Of a stretch of 64,000 nucleotides of DNA, positions 11,179-23,123 are shown in pieces. A program made the translations under genes and the position numbers. Below the pieces are notes generated by a model, which saw nothing but the letters and a program-made list of their open reading frames with translations, made no database searches and had not been told where the DNA came from. Source of the DNA: Fomes fomentarius (Eukaryota; Basidiomycota; Agaricomycetes; Polyporales; Polyporaceae); the NCBI GenBank assembly GCA_022606135.1, contig JABYQN010000005.1, forward strand, positions 2,046,001-2,110,000, read 5' to 3'. Positions within the stretch are counted from its first letter, which is position 1. The number at the start of each line of letters is the position of its first letter.

Positions 11179-14100
11179 ATGGACTCTTCGACATCCAATG
11201 GCGCTGCACACGACTACACCGAAGGAGCATCGCCTCTCGATATTCAGCAAGCTATCGCCAACGCAAACCGTACAAGACGAGACTCCCGGTATGGCGAGGA
11301 CGGAGACGCTATGTTCGATGGTCCCGGGCACTCGGTCATCCCGAGCAGCGTCTCACGTATGACATTGCGCGATCATGGCCGACGCAGTAGCGGTGTTTCC
11401 AGAGGGTCTCAGAGTCGGAGAAGGAGCGAGGACAGTATGAGTCGGGATAGACGGGTCCCCAGTAGGCGAAGAAGCCGCGACAGTACTGACGACCAAGACG
11501 GAGCTAGGAGGGGTGATTGGTTGGAACACCACTCTGGTGACTCTGGGGACGAAGGTGAGGAGCCTGCCCGACCCTCACGCGGCCGACGGAAGTCGCAGTC
11601 GCCCATAGCCACTCGGAATAACGTCTTCGAGAACCTGGCGAGTATCTTTGGCCGCAGTGCACCGGTCACCGAGTCACCGCCTCCTAGTCGGCGTCCCTCC
11701 ATGTCTAGCCGTGCTTCGCGCTCAAGACTATTGCGAAGGCACAGCAGTCGACGGTCGGATGCTAGCTCGGATTACGCGGTGGACGACACGTCCGAAGATG
11801 GAGAAGAGCGGTGGGGATACTCGTCCAACGAAGAAGACGAATCCTCCGGTCCGGAGGAGGCCAACGTTGCGAGCATTGCTTCGTCTGGCAGTGAGATGGA
11901 GTTCGGGTCCTACCCACCGTCACCCCACGGTGCGACGCTACCATTACTATCTGGCGACCCCATATTCGGCTCGGAGGCTCGTATCGAGATGGGCGAGTTG
12001 GACCTATTACCACCCCCACCTGCGGGACCTCCGAGTAGACAGATGCTCTATATTGCGGATGAGGATGCGCACATACGCATGATAGGTTACGAGCCTATAC
12101 CCTGGCGACAATGGCTTTGGTGGCTCTGCTGTGCATGCACCTTTGGAATCCTAGCACTTCTAGGTCGCTGGTTCCCTCGCCTATGGCTACGCTGGGTCAC
12201 TCGTGAACGCGCCTTTGTAGAAATCAAAACTGGCTTTGTCGTCGTCGAGGTGTGTGTATTACCAACCATAGTTGTCGCGCGTACTGAACGACATGAAGAC
12301 TGCATACAGAGATATTGCGATTTTTCCTATCGGACACCTCGAATACCCTTATCCAATGACCACGGCGTTCTCTGCTTCGCCAGACCCTACGCAATTCTTG
12401 CCCAAATATCGAGTAGGCGTTGAGGATACAACGCTTTCGACTCTAACCTATGTAGACTATCGGTACACTAGATTCGCACTGGACCCGCGTACGGGCCACT
12501 TCAGCATGAATCGGTCAGCAATCTTCTCGTCATCATTGACGTTGCGGGACTGATCAAAGTCGTAGTGATTGGAGAGACCTGTCCTGGACAAGTATACCCA
12601 GCGTTCAAGGCGGTCTTGCAAAACCGGTTAAGACTCAGCGAAGAACCCTTTTCGGACCCAATCTAATCGATATAGAGGGCAAATCTACGGTGTCTCTCCT
12701 TATAGACGAGGTTCGGTGATATCACCCCCGAAGAAGTTCTATGTCTTACGCCTACGCATAGGTCATTCATCCATTTTACGTCTTCCAGATAGCAAGCATT
12801 ATCCTATGGTCGTTGGATGACTACTATTACTATGCCTTCTGTATCGCACTCATTTCTGCTATCAGCATCGTCACAACTCTAGTAGAGACAAAGCAGGTAT
12901 GTACCGCTCAACCAAAGTATCGAATGATTCGCTTATTTCCGGACTTGGCGTGACGGGAGACTATCGCTAGAATGCGGGAGATGTCTAAGTTCACCTGCAA
13001 CGTCAGCGTATATCGCGACGGCTCTTGTAAGTCAACGATAGTTCCATGGACTAGCGACATTGATGCTGAGAGTAACGGGCAGGGTCCGAAGTTGATTCGT
13101 CGGACATCGTACCGGGCGACATCGTCAACCTCGTCGAACCGTCATTAGCAACGCTCCCCGCAGACATGTTCCTTCTGTCCGGAGACGCCATCGTCAACGA
13201 GAGCATGCTTACTGGTGAGAGTGTACCCGTGAACAAAATTCCAATCAAGAACGAAGATCTTGCCCGTTGGAAGGAAAGCGTCGACGTAGTCGGAGATATG
13301 GCAAAGAGCTTTCTGTATGCTGGCACCCGCGTCGTTCGTATCCGGGGAGGCTTGGCCACCGACGGTCGTCCCAGCACACCTGCGTTGGGGTTGGTAGTGC
13401 GTACCGGTGGGTTGTGTTTAAATCTCCGCAGTACAAACGCTTAACCTATCGTAGGTTTCTACACCACCAAGGGCGCGCTCGTTCGGTCTATGCTCTTCCC
13501 TAAACCTACTGGTTTCAAATTCTATAGGGACTCCATGAGGTTTATTGGCGTACTCGCTGGAGTTGCCGGGCTTGGTTTCTGTGCGAGCGCTGTTCAGTTC
13601 GTCCGACTTGGTGTAAGTGTGTTCTACTGTCATTCCGTTGTCTGCATCTCATTGCAACTTACTACAACATAGGTGAAATGGCACACTATTCTCATCCGTG
13701 CACTTGACCTCATCACAGTTGTTGTACCGCCCGCGCTACCAGCCACCCTCTCCATCGGAACGAGCTTCGCAATCGGTCGCCTACGCAAACTTGGCATCTT
13801 CTGCATCTCGCCCAGCCGCGTGAATGTGGCGGGGCAGATCAACGTCTGCTGCTTTGACAAGACTGGAACCCTCACAGAAGACGGTCTCGATATTCTCGGA
13901 GTCCGTGCGCCCGAACATAACGTGGACCGGTTCGGCGAACTGCTCGAAGACATTCATGACCTACCGGCCAGCCGCGATACAGCGAGCTTCTTGTATGCGC
14001 TCGCGACGTGTCACTCGCTGAAGATGGTCGACGGCGAGATCATTGGAGACCCCTTGGATATCAAGATGTTTGAGTTCACGAAGTGGACGCTTGAGGAAGG

Positions 14101-16503
14101 GCATGTCGCGGGCACTGCTGTCCTCAAAAATAAGACTGGGGGAGACCGGCCTGCGGCGTTAGTCCAGACGGTCGTCAGGCCTCCTGGAAGCGCGCAGTTC
14201 AGAATCGAGGATGCACTCAAGGGTGGTGGAAGAGTGAGCATCGCCAGTCGATATCTCGTTGGTTCGTGTTACTCACCACAGCAATGGCACCATAGCATGC
14301 ACACTTCCTTGAACTCGGCGTTATCCGCACATTCGAGTTTGTGTCGGCGTTGCGGAGGATGAGTGTGATCGTGAAGCGCTTGAAGAGCACGAGCATGGAA
14401 GTATATGTCAAGGGAGCTCCGGAGGTCATGGCAGAAATCTGTGATAAGAGCACTTGTGAGTTCTTCCACGGTCATCATCCACACTTCTCTGATGTTGCAC
14501 TTCTAGTCCCGCAGGACTATGACGACCTCCTCTCGTACTACACAAAGCGCGGTTACCGTGTCATCGCGATGGCGGGCAAGAGCATTCAAGGTCTCTCTTG
14601 GTTGAAGGCACAGAAGCTCAAGAGGTATTCGACATCTTCCCGATCCTCGTTGTCGTATCATTGACAACATCGCAGGGAGCAGGCAGAGTCGGGTTTGCAG
14701 TTCTTGGGCTTGATCATCTTCGAGAACAAGCTCAAGCCTGGCACAACGCCTGCGATCCAGACACTGCGGGCTGCCCATTTCGCTTGCAGGATGATCACGG
14801 GCGACAATGCCCTCACGGCCGTCAGCGTTGCGCGGGAATGTAGCCTGATCAACGCAGCGGCGCAGGTGTTCGCGCCCACTTTCGTTCGAGGTGCGTGCCC
14901 TGGTCAACCGTCCGGTAACGTGATTGACACCGCTATGTAGGGAACGCGTCGTCGCCGCTGTCGAAAGTAGAGTGGTCAAGTATGGACGAACCCACATGGA
15001 AGCTGGACGATTATAGCCTGAAGCCCCTATCTCCGCCCGCGCATCGTCTCGTCGACTCGGACGAGTTGGAGAGTCAGGACTACACGCTTGCTGTAACAGG
15101 AGATGTCTTCCGTTGGATCATCAACCACGCCCCTCTCGAGACGATGCAACGAGTAAGTACTCTTCTGAAGTTCGATCGCTATATTATTTCTAGAGTTCAG
15201 CGCCAATTGCTCAATTGTCCATGACAGATGCTTGTCAAGACGCAGATATACGCACGGATGTCACCTGATGAGAAGAACGAGGTCGTCGAGCGTCTGCAAG
15301 GCCTGGGATATACCGTTCTCATGTGCGGTGACGGTGCGAACGATTGTGCCGCTCTCAAGGCAGCAGATGTGGGCCTTTCGCTCTCGGAAGCAGAAGCTTC
15401 TGTCGCGGCGCCGTTCACAAGCCGCACGCCCGACATCAGTTGTGTCATCGAAGTCATCAAAGAGGGTCGTGCTGCGCTCGTTACGAGCTTCAGCTGTTTC
15501 AAATACATGTGTGTACGACCTCGCGAGTAAAGTGGAAGCGGTTGACTGATTGACCTACAGGGCGCTGTACTCACTAATACAATTCACGACCATCACTCTG
15601 CTGTACTCTTTCGCGTCTTCCTTGGGCGATTTTCAGGTGCGTTACTGGTGACAAGTGTCTATTTCGGTTCGCTAATCACTGTAAATCACAGTTTTTGTAC
15701 ATCGATCTATTCATTATCATCCCGATCGCAGTCACGAGTAAGTTCATTGCCTTATGGCGACGAGTTTCGCTCACGGAGGTGCAGTGGGACGGACACTGCC
15801 GTGGCCGCGGATCCATCCCAAACGACCGACAGCGAGCCTGGTGTCGAAGAAGGTGCTGGCAAGCCTTGTCGGTCAGATAGTCATCACGTCTGCTATTCAG
15901 TTCTGGGCGTTCTTTTGGGTGCGGGCGCAGGAGTGGTGAGTGATCCAGGGCGTGATAGATTGGCGGAGAGGTTGACGGCGGATGTTCATCAGGTACGTGC
16001 CGGCGAAGCCCAAGGAGCCGAACGCAGACGACGACAAGCTGGAGGCGACGAACTACGAAAATTCGGCTCTGTTTTTGGTCTCATGTTTCCAGTACATCCT
16101 GGTCGCAGCGGTATTTAGCATCGGGCCGCCGTTCAGGAAGCACATGTGGACAAACGGTAATTGCTGCATGTTTCACTTGTGGTTAGCGCGTGTGCTAATT
16201 ATACTTTACGCCTCCCACCTGCCAGGCTGGTTCATGCTGTCGATGGTGTGTCTGTGTCTATTCAACGTTGTGGTGCTGCTCGACCCGCCGGGGCCTGTGG
16301 CGAAGGTGCTGGAGCTTATGAACCTGCCGGTGACCGCGCGCGCGACGCTGCTGTTGGCTGTCGTCGTTAACGTCGTGATATCGCTGGCGTATGAGCACTA
16401 CGGCACCCAGGCTGTCTCGCGTGTCATCGGGCTGCTCTTTGAGCTTCGACGGCGGCAGCGCGTGAGAGACGGGAAGATCTACAAGACGGTGGAAGTGGGG
16501 TGA
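11179..16503 (+). CDS. YPK9: P5B-type cation/polyamine-transporting ATPase (Ypk9/ATP13A2-like)
   Basis: Predicted vacuolar/lysosomal P5B ATPase. Eighteen exons: 11179..12249, 12299..12513, 12566..12710, 12762..12896, 12960..13026, 13083..13406, 13455..13612, 13673..14233, 14296..14455, 14507..14624, 14676..14890, 14941..15152, 15228..15508, 15561..15636, 15692..15737, 15785..15935, 15993..16156, 16226..16503. Together they encode 1458 residues (yeast Ypk9 is 1472). All 17 introns are 47-75 bases. The N-terminal 300 residues are Ser/Arg-rich and disordered-looking. Then come the first hydrophobic hairpin, PGDIV and TGES (about 588-591) in the actuator domain, the P5B signature PPALP (about 724-728), the phosphorylated DKTGT (Asp about 767), KGAPE in the nucleotide domain and [11 protein letters not shown] (about 1161-1170), followed by the C-terminal membrane bundle. 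The family transports polyamines or divalent cations; the substrate cannot be read here. Confidence 0.95.
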
Positions 16504-17145
16504 TGGTGGCCACTTGGGTTGTGCTGCGGGCCGTTTCACGGACGGTGGTCAAAGGATGGTACTTATCTTATGGCTTTGTAGCATCCGCAGTAAAGCGTTG
16601 TTGTTCTGTTACCATATCCGCGGTTCTGGAGCGTGCTGGGTGCTGGGTCGATGATCGGGCGTATGTCTGGAAATTCGAATCGAGCGTTGCGGCGTTGACA
16701 CTCGTTGCCAACGCGAGGGTTCCGACGGTTGTGATCGTTGCCGCACTGCTGGGTGTCGGCTATGCGTCTGTATTCGAGCTCCGCCTGTATGCTGTGTTGT
16801 GGCTGATATGGGGTGTCAAGCACAATTGAGGGACCGCTGACTTTGGGGCTGTCGGACAACAAAAAGCAGTGATGGGCGGTGGCAACAATCAAGACGGCCA
16901 GACCGCGAGCTTGAAGGGGGCACAATCAGGCCAAAGACCGCTGGCTTTTGCGCCTCCTCACCTCTTCCCCTTCATCCTCGTCGGGTTGCTCATTGTCTCT
17001 GCCCTGGGGGCCATTCCATTCCTTTTCTTCCACCTTCGTCGCCGTTGTACGTGTCGTCGAGCCTCTAGGGAGCCGGCTTCCGCAAATTCGCCCTCTGTTC
17101 AAACTTTCCGAGTTACGCTTCCACCCGGTCTTCTCTGTCGCCAAG
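16504..17145. other. Intergenic, no gene seen
   Basis: No supportable gene. The stretch contains the 3' flank of the P5B ATPase and the promoter of the Ser-rich membrane protein. Open frames on both strands are short and carry no recognisable motif. Confidence 0.55.
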
Positions 17146-18501
17146 ATGCTCGGGTACTCCAAATCTGCTGCTGTCGTTCTCCTCCATCTCTTCCTGCTTC
17201 TCGGAAATGCCTATGGCGCACCAACGATCCCCGAAAAGCGCACCGCCCACACTGCGCTGCGAGTAGCCAGAGACGGAGAGAATTTGGCTCAGTCCACCAC
17301 GGTCACGGTTACCAATGTCCTTGATACGTGAGTGGTTGTGGTTTTCTTCTGGTATGTGGGTGTAGCTCACGCAGTTGCTCATCCTCTCCCTTCAGTTCCG
17401 TGGGTCAGATGCTTCAGATTTGCACGGTTCAGCTTGACCCCATCACCGGAGACAATGGCGAGCCATTGGTGCGCGAGACTAAGTCGTGCAAGGTCACTAT
17501 GGCAAACAGCGGGAACAACTCTTCCGGGTCGGGGTCGAGCTCTGGCGATGGCTCTCAGGCCACCAGCACCAACTCATCGTCTGCTTCGGACGCTTCCTCT
17601 ACGTCCGCTGATGCTTCCTCCACTGCCTCTGACGCATCCGCTACCTCCACGGCTGATAGTTCATCAGCCACAGATGGTAACGCTTCATGTGAGTTTTCGC
17701 AGGAGCCTCATCCTCACGTGTCAATCTGAGCCCGGTCTGTCTAGCTACTACAGATGCTGCTTCCGCGTCTGCCACCTCAACATCGGGAGGTGCTGTCAGT
17801 GCTGGTGTACGTAGTCTCCATCGTTTGAACCAGTCTGTGAACTGAGACCGGGTTACCAGGGTGTGACGTTGGTACCTGGCTCCAGCCTGCCGTCGGGTGC
17901 GACTGGAGCAGGCAGCGCGACGGCCACGGCCACGGGTACTGGGTCCGCTGCGTCTGCTTCTGCCACTGCTTCCAGCGGTGGCGCTAAGGCTGTTCAAGGC
18001 AATGTAAGTATCAGTCACTGGCCCTAGGTGGCATTTGGATACTTACAAGCCAATAGGGTTTCACTACCATTGATGCGTCAGCGGTTTCGTCTGGCTCAGC
18101 GACCGCGACCGCGACCGCCTCTGGCACCGATGCTAGCGCGGCTGGTGCAGCAAGTTCTGCAAGTTCCGCTGCGGACCAGGCAGCAACGAGCGCCGCCAAG
18201 TTCCAACTTCCGGGTACCCAGCTCTCCGTTTTGCCTATTGGTCTCGGTGTATTTGCCGGTATCTCGGTCATCGCACTCATCGTCGTCGGTCTTGTCACAT
18301 ACGAGCGTACCAAGTACCGCAAGGTAAGGTTGCATACCTCGAATAAAGAACACCATGTACTGACCCCACTATACAGGCGTTCAGACAGCGCAAGCTCGCG
18401 GAATCAGGAGCGGCTATGGGGTATGGTGGAATGGCGTAAGTGTCGATTCGCGAATGCCATTGCTTGGTGCGCTGACGATTCACTACAGGCAAGCCGCCTA
18501 G
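17146..18501 (+). CDS. Secreted Ser/Thr/Ala-rich single-pass membrane protein
   Basis: Family not recognised. The layout resembles fungal cell-wall stress sensors of the Mid2/Wsc type. Exons 17146..17327, 17396..17688, 17745..17806, 17860..18003, 18057..18323, 18377..18435 and 18489..18501 give 339 residues, all joined in phase by introns of 50-68 bases. Residues 1-24 form a signal peptide (hydrophobic core VVLLHLFLLLG). A short conserved-looking part with two Cys (LQICTVQL, KSCKV) is followed by about 190 residues dominated by Ser, Ala, Thr and Gly, a typical O-mannosylated stalk. A transmembrane helix lies at about 287-307. It is followed by a short basic cytoplasmic tail (RTKYRKAFRQRK) ending GGMAQAA. 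There is no Cys-rich WSC domain, so assignment to a sensor family is inference. Confidence 0.8.
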
Positions 18502-19075
18502 ATTTTCTCTCACTTTCGACTAGCTATCTTATCATCTTGCTGGACTTTGCTCTGGTGCAAATCGGGGGACATGTGTCTAGCTGTACATCGTGTAACTCCA
18601 ATGACATCTGCTTGTTGGCACCATGGACTGTAGGTTGTAATATAGACCGACATAGCATGTCGGTGTACTCTACAAGACTGCTTTCACTCTTCATCCTCGA
18701 CTGCCCAGTGTGCCGATGGACCTGCACCTGCAGAGTTCCCGCCTTTTGCTCCATAGTATCCTATCCACGTCTCGCTTCCTGCCTGATGATAGTATATCGT
18801 TCGTGAGAACAACGTTGCAATGTGTACATTGCCACGACTCGCGAAATCTCGCAGCGCTACGGGGGAGCGGCGCGTCTCATCTTCAATTGACGATCACTCA
18901 GACTGACTAGAACGCCTGCGTCCAGGGTCGTGCTATTACGATCCGGTTAGTTTGGATCTTCCAAGTTCAGCGGTACGGGGTACTGATGTCAACTTGTCCA
19001 TTGCATTGAATTTTGAATAGCAATCGTCACTGGAGGTCTGGCGGGGTTGCTTATCTACAACGTTCGGGCCCAAGA
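18502..19075. other. Intergenic, no gene seen
   Basis: 3' flank of the Ser-rich membrane protein and promoter of the metallo-hydrolase gene. No supportable ORF or RNA gene was found. Confidence 0.55.
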
Positions 19076-20519
19076 ATGGCTGAATCGAAGCTTCAATCAG
19101 TCGCAAAGCTCACTGTCACTTTTCTAGTTGACAATTGTATTGAATGGTCTGGCTCACGCTGTCGTGTATTTGCGCCAGACAGCCGCATCCATTGACCTCG
19201 TGGCGTAGGATGACCAAACTGCCTCCAGGTTTCGTACACGAAGTACCGACTCATCTGGCACATCCTGATGTGCCTCGGGATCCTCGCACCGGCGTGCCTT
19301 TCGTTGACCTCGAGAACTACTGTTGTGGTTAGTGATCTACATGAAGTCGCCTGCGAATCTACGCTTAGGCTCTCAATTATTCGGTGATGCACAGGTGCAC
19401 ACGGGTTCTCTGCCCTCATCGTAAGAAGGGCAGCTGAAACCTGTCATGCGCATCTTCTGAGATCTCTGTAACAGGAGACGGAAGTTGAAGGCTCAGAGCC
19501 GCATTTGACTCTTTTCGATACCGGCCCCGACTCCCGTTCCATCATCCGCAACATCGAGGCTCTCAAGATCCCAGTTGAGCGTATCGAGCGCATCGTCCTC
19601 TCCCACTGGCACGCAGACCACAGCGGGGGCATACTCGCATTCCTACGCCACCGCACAGCGCACACCTCGGATGCCACCCCGCCCTGTGTGGTCGACCTCC
19701 ACCCCGACAGGCCTATCGCGCGGGGAATCGCACCTGTGTCAGCGGGTGGCAAGGTGCTCGCGCGGCTCCCTGACGATCCGTCGTTCGCAGAGATAGAAGA
19801 CCTGCGCGGGATAGTGGAGAAGCATGCAGATGGGCATGCCGTCGCGGAAGGCGCGGTCTGGATCAGTGGGGAGATTCCGAGGGTGACGCACTTCGAAGGA
19901 GGACTTCCCAGTGGGGTTCGTTGGATCGAGAGCGAAGGAAACGCGGAATGGGCGAAGGAAGAGGTGAACATCCATTGCAACTTCTCCGTGCGTTCGCCCC
20001 TTGCTCAAAGTTGGCATTCCTAGGACATCATGGATGAACGCTATGCCGCCATCGATGTGGTCGGTAAAGGGCTGGTCATCTTCTCTTCGTGTGTATATAT
20101 TCTTCATTTGAACTGATCGATCACTGAAGGATTACACAGTTGCTCACATGCAGGTATAGTCAACGTAGTGAAGGATGCTGTTGACAAGTTCTCCCGCCCC
20201 ATATATATGGTCAGCTTGACCATAGTCTGTCATCGAAGTCAAATAACCGAGTCAGCAACATGCCCAGGTAATCGGTGGCCTGCATCTTGCTGGAACGGAG
20301 CTTGTCGAGCGTATTCCGCCTACCGTGGACTTCCTCGCGAACAAGTTGAGGCCATCCCCTACCTATGTGCTACCCATGCATTGCACCGGGTTTGCAGCAA
20401 AAATCGCTTTGGAAGATGCATTGGGGGAGGCGTGCGTCCCTGCGGGCGTGGGCCACAAGGTCATTATCCAAGGAACACCGGAGACAGAGCAGATGATGCA
20501 TGCTCCTACTTACAGCTGA
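19076..20519 (+). CDS. Metallo-beta-lactamase-fold hydrolase
   Basis: Predicted metal-dependent hydrolase. Exons 19076..19146, 19209..19327, 19395..19420, 19475..19963, 20024..20088, 20140..20209 and 20268..20519 encode 363 residues. The diagnostic HWHADH motif is at about residues 116-121. It is preceded by the LFDTGP strand and followed by downstream metal-ligand segments around SCSHAGIVN and the terminal PMHCTG region. The sequence style (VDNCIEW near the start, LSHWHADHSGG, MHCTGFAA) recalls fungal proteins annotated as related to the archaeal dihydropterin beta-ribofuranosylaminobenzene-phosphate synthase group. That label is only family similarity and the fungal substrate is unknown. 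The start at 19076 gives MAESKLQSVAKLTVTFLVDN with no signal peptide, so a cytosolic location is likely. The exon-5 donor is placed two bases before a codon end because only that phase restores the SCSHAG frame. Confidence 0.88.
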
Positions 20520-20920
20520 ATGCGAAGTGCATTCAAATGTACAATATCCTCAGGCGTGATGTGTCATTACAGTGAATCTGAGTCGTCGTCCAAGTTGATC
20601 TTCCAGCTGAGTGTTGCGATGATTGACTCGGGGATCGGCCCGGCCTCCTCTCAGACTCCGGGTCAGGTCTGGCCAGGTCTGGCTTGTACCTCAAAATCTA
20701 TCGTCGGTATCCTGTCAATGTCATGCTTTTCCGCCTTATAGGCTCTGCAATCAACCTTCTGGCTTAGATATTCCTTGGATGGCCTGCAGGTGTCGCCTGG
20801 AAAGAAAACAGGCAGCAGTGCGTCCATCATCCAGTACTAAACAACAAATCACCGCATTGGACTGAAGCCTGTCTCCCTTCAGGCAAAAGGTCTCTGGCTC
20901 ATCCGGATATACATGTACAG
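20520..20920. other. Intergenic between hydrolase and methyltransferase genes
   Basis: About 400 bases with no supportable gene. The two flanking genes are on the same strand, so this is a 3' flank plus promoter. Confidence 0.55.
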
Positions 20921-22176
20921 ATGTCTCAAAATATCGGAGATGATGCTATCAATCCAGATGTGCATATGCGCGGCGCGGTGCGTCTTCCACAAGGCGCAGT
21001 ACGAGTGACCGATGCGGACGAGGAGGTACGTTCGTCTTTCCCCATATTAAAACCGATATGCATCGACCGATAACCTCACCTCACATATGCGCCCTTTCAA
21101 CAGGTGTTTCTCCTCTACACAGCCCTCGCAGCACGCAAAGCCCAAGACGGGAGTGCTGCTTTTCGAGGCCTCGGTCACATTGACTCCCGCGAGGACACCC
21201 TCACGATATCCCTGAAACTGGGGAGAACTCTTGCCGGACATACGACTGCCCCTTCGACGGTCCGAGCTGCCAAGCGCAAGACACGCAATCATCGGGAAGA
21301 GGACGTCCAAACGTTGGACGTACAGATCTTCCAGGATAAGACAGCGCTCAGGAGCCGCAAGGGCGACACGGGAAGCGTACTGTGGCATGCGAGGTAGGCT
21401 TATCGCAGACTATACCGCCATCGGACATGTCTGGTTGCAACTCCGGGGATTCCGAATAGCGTCGACTTTGCGGAGACGGTGCTTCAGCAGCTGAGCAGCA
21501 ACGATCCCGCCGGTTTCCTAGATCCTGCAGCGCTTTCGAAGACGCATGTGCTAGAACTTGGGTATGTATCACAACCTCATAACATACGCAAGGAATTGAT
21601 CGCGTGCGAATATTGTGCAGGGCAGGGACGGGTCTCCTCGGAGTCGTATTATCCCGCTTCGTACGACAATACACCGCCACCGACATCGAAGAGCTCGTTC
21701 CGCTCATCCGGAAGAACATCTCACAAAACCTGTTCCTTTCACGAACACCTCCAGTCAAGTCTAAGCACTCGTCTGAACCGAGTCCAAGCTCGAATGTCAC
21801 GGCAGACGCTCTGGACTGGGTGGCATTCCGCGATGCGTCCAAACATGCACGATCGAAACTCGTACCCGCAGAGCCCGCAGACCTCGTGCTTGTGGTGGAC
21901 TGCATCTACCATCCATCTTTGCTCCCTGCCCTGCTGACGACCATCGACTATCTGACGGTTCCGGGTAAGACAGCAATTGTGGTGGTGGTAGAACTCCGAG
22001 CAGAAGACGTGGTGCGGGAGTTCCTGCAAGGATGGTTGGAGAAGGTCGAGGAAGCTGATTGGGAGATATGGAGCGTCTGCGGACTGCTTGACAGCACGTA
22101 TGCTGTATGGGTGGGGTGGAAGAACAAGGAGGGTTTGGACGGTCAGGACGTACACTACCGGAGACCCAGTGGTTGA
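20921..22176 (+). CDS. Seven-beta-strand protein lysine methyltransferase (Methyltransf_16, METTL21/Rkm5-like)
   Basis: Predicted SAM-dependent protein methyltransferase. Yeast Rkm5 and human METTL21 members modify lysines of ribosomal proteins or chaperones. Exons 20921..21025, 21104..21393, 21460..21561 and 21621..22176 encode 350 residues. Motif I (LELGAGTGLLG, about 163-173) is rebuilt exactly across the third intron (GG|G), which supports that splice. An acidic motif-II loop (TATDIEEL) and the motif (LVLVVDCIYHP) of the family's D/E-x-x-Y/F type follow. WHASVDFAE, just before the core, matches the family's conserved Trp. The ATG at 20921 is preceded by another ATG eight bases upstream in a different frame. 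The gene is convergent with RRP17, with 52 bases between the stops. Confidence 0.85.
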
Positions 22177-22228
22177 GCAATTGTTGCTAAAATTGTGAAG
22201 AAATGAATGCGTACGGATACTGTGTATG

Positions 22229-23123
22229 CTACCGCTTGCCTCTTGAGCTCCCCTTCCTCTTCGATGGCTTCGCACCCGCACGTTCCGCCTTCTCCAGTTT
22301 CCGTTTGCGCTGCTTATGTCGATCCGCTTTGCGCGCTGCATTCGTTTGGTACTTGACTGTTTTTGCCTTAGAGGCGGCTTTGATCTGTGCCTTCTTGACG
22401 GCAGTATCCCCCACTATCGGTTTTGCTTTTGCGTGTGGCTGAGATTGTGATGATGATAATGATACGGCAGGTTCGTCCTCTTCGTCCTGTGACTTGCGAC
22501 TCGGACCATGGATGAGGCTATCCGGATCGAACTCCTCGACAACGGTGACCGTCGCAAGTTGCTCCTCGCCTTCGTATTCCTCCTCCTCTGCCTCCTCCGC
22601 CTTTCCTTTGCCCTTGGACGAGCTTAATCCCTCCCATTCGCTATCGTTTTCTTGGTCTATATGAACCACACTTCGTCTTCCAGTCCAACACAACGTCAGG
22701 ATTCATATAGACTCACCGACAAGACCGCCATATGCCCTCTCAACCTCCTCTGCATTCTTCTTGGCTTGTTCTGCAAGCAGTTTTCGTTGCTGATAAGGGC
22801 ATGCCCGTGAACACCCGTCTATCACGCATGAGAGAATATCTCGACGTACCTCACGCCGAGCCTCGAGCAGCTGCTCTTTCTCCCTGTCCATCGCCTTCTT
22901 CTTGGCTGCCTCCTTCTTTTGGAGCTTCCGCTTGTGAAAGCCTGTCAGGAAATCTCTGTAACAGAGCGTCAGCGGTCATGCGGTTCATGGCGAGAACTTC
23001 ACGGACATACCTACGTGCTCCATCGTCAAAGACAATCTCTTTGATTTGTTCTCTCTTAGCCCTCTTCTTCGACGCAATGATATTGTGTGATTTGGTGAGA
23101 ACAGCCAGATTGGAGGAAGCCAT
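22229..23123 (-). CDS. RRP17: Nucleolar rRNA-processing protein Rrp17/NOL12 (Nop25 family)
   Basis: Rrp17/NOL12 is a nucleolar factor with 5'-3' exonuclease activity in 60S pre-rRNA processing. Exons 23123..23011, 22955..22850, 22789..22717 and 22656..22229 encode 239 residues, with introns of 55-60 bases. The core (REQIKEIVFDDGARRDFLTG, then FHKRKLQKKE) is the hallmark of the family and is only restored when intron 1 is removed. Next comes a long Lys/Arg/Glu coiled-coil region (AMDREKEQLLEARRE, LAEQAKKNAEEVERA), then an acidic linker. The C-terminal tail is very basic (RHKQRKRKLEKAERA), consistent with nucleolar localisation. It shares a short convergent 3' region with the methyltransferase gene. 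Confidence 0.9.
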
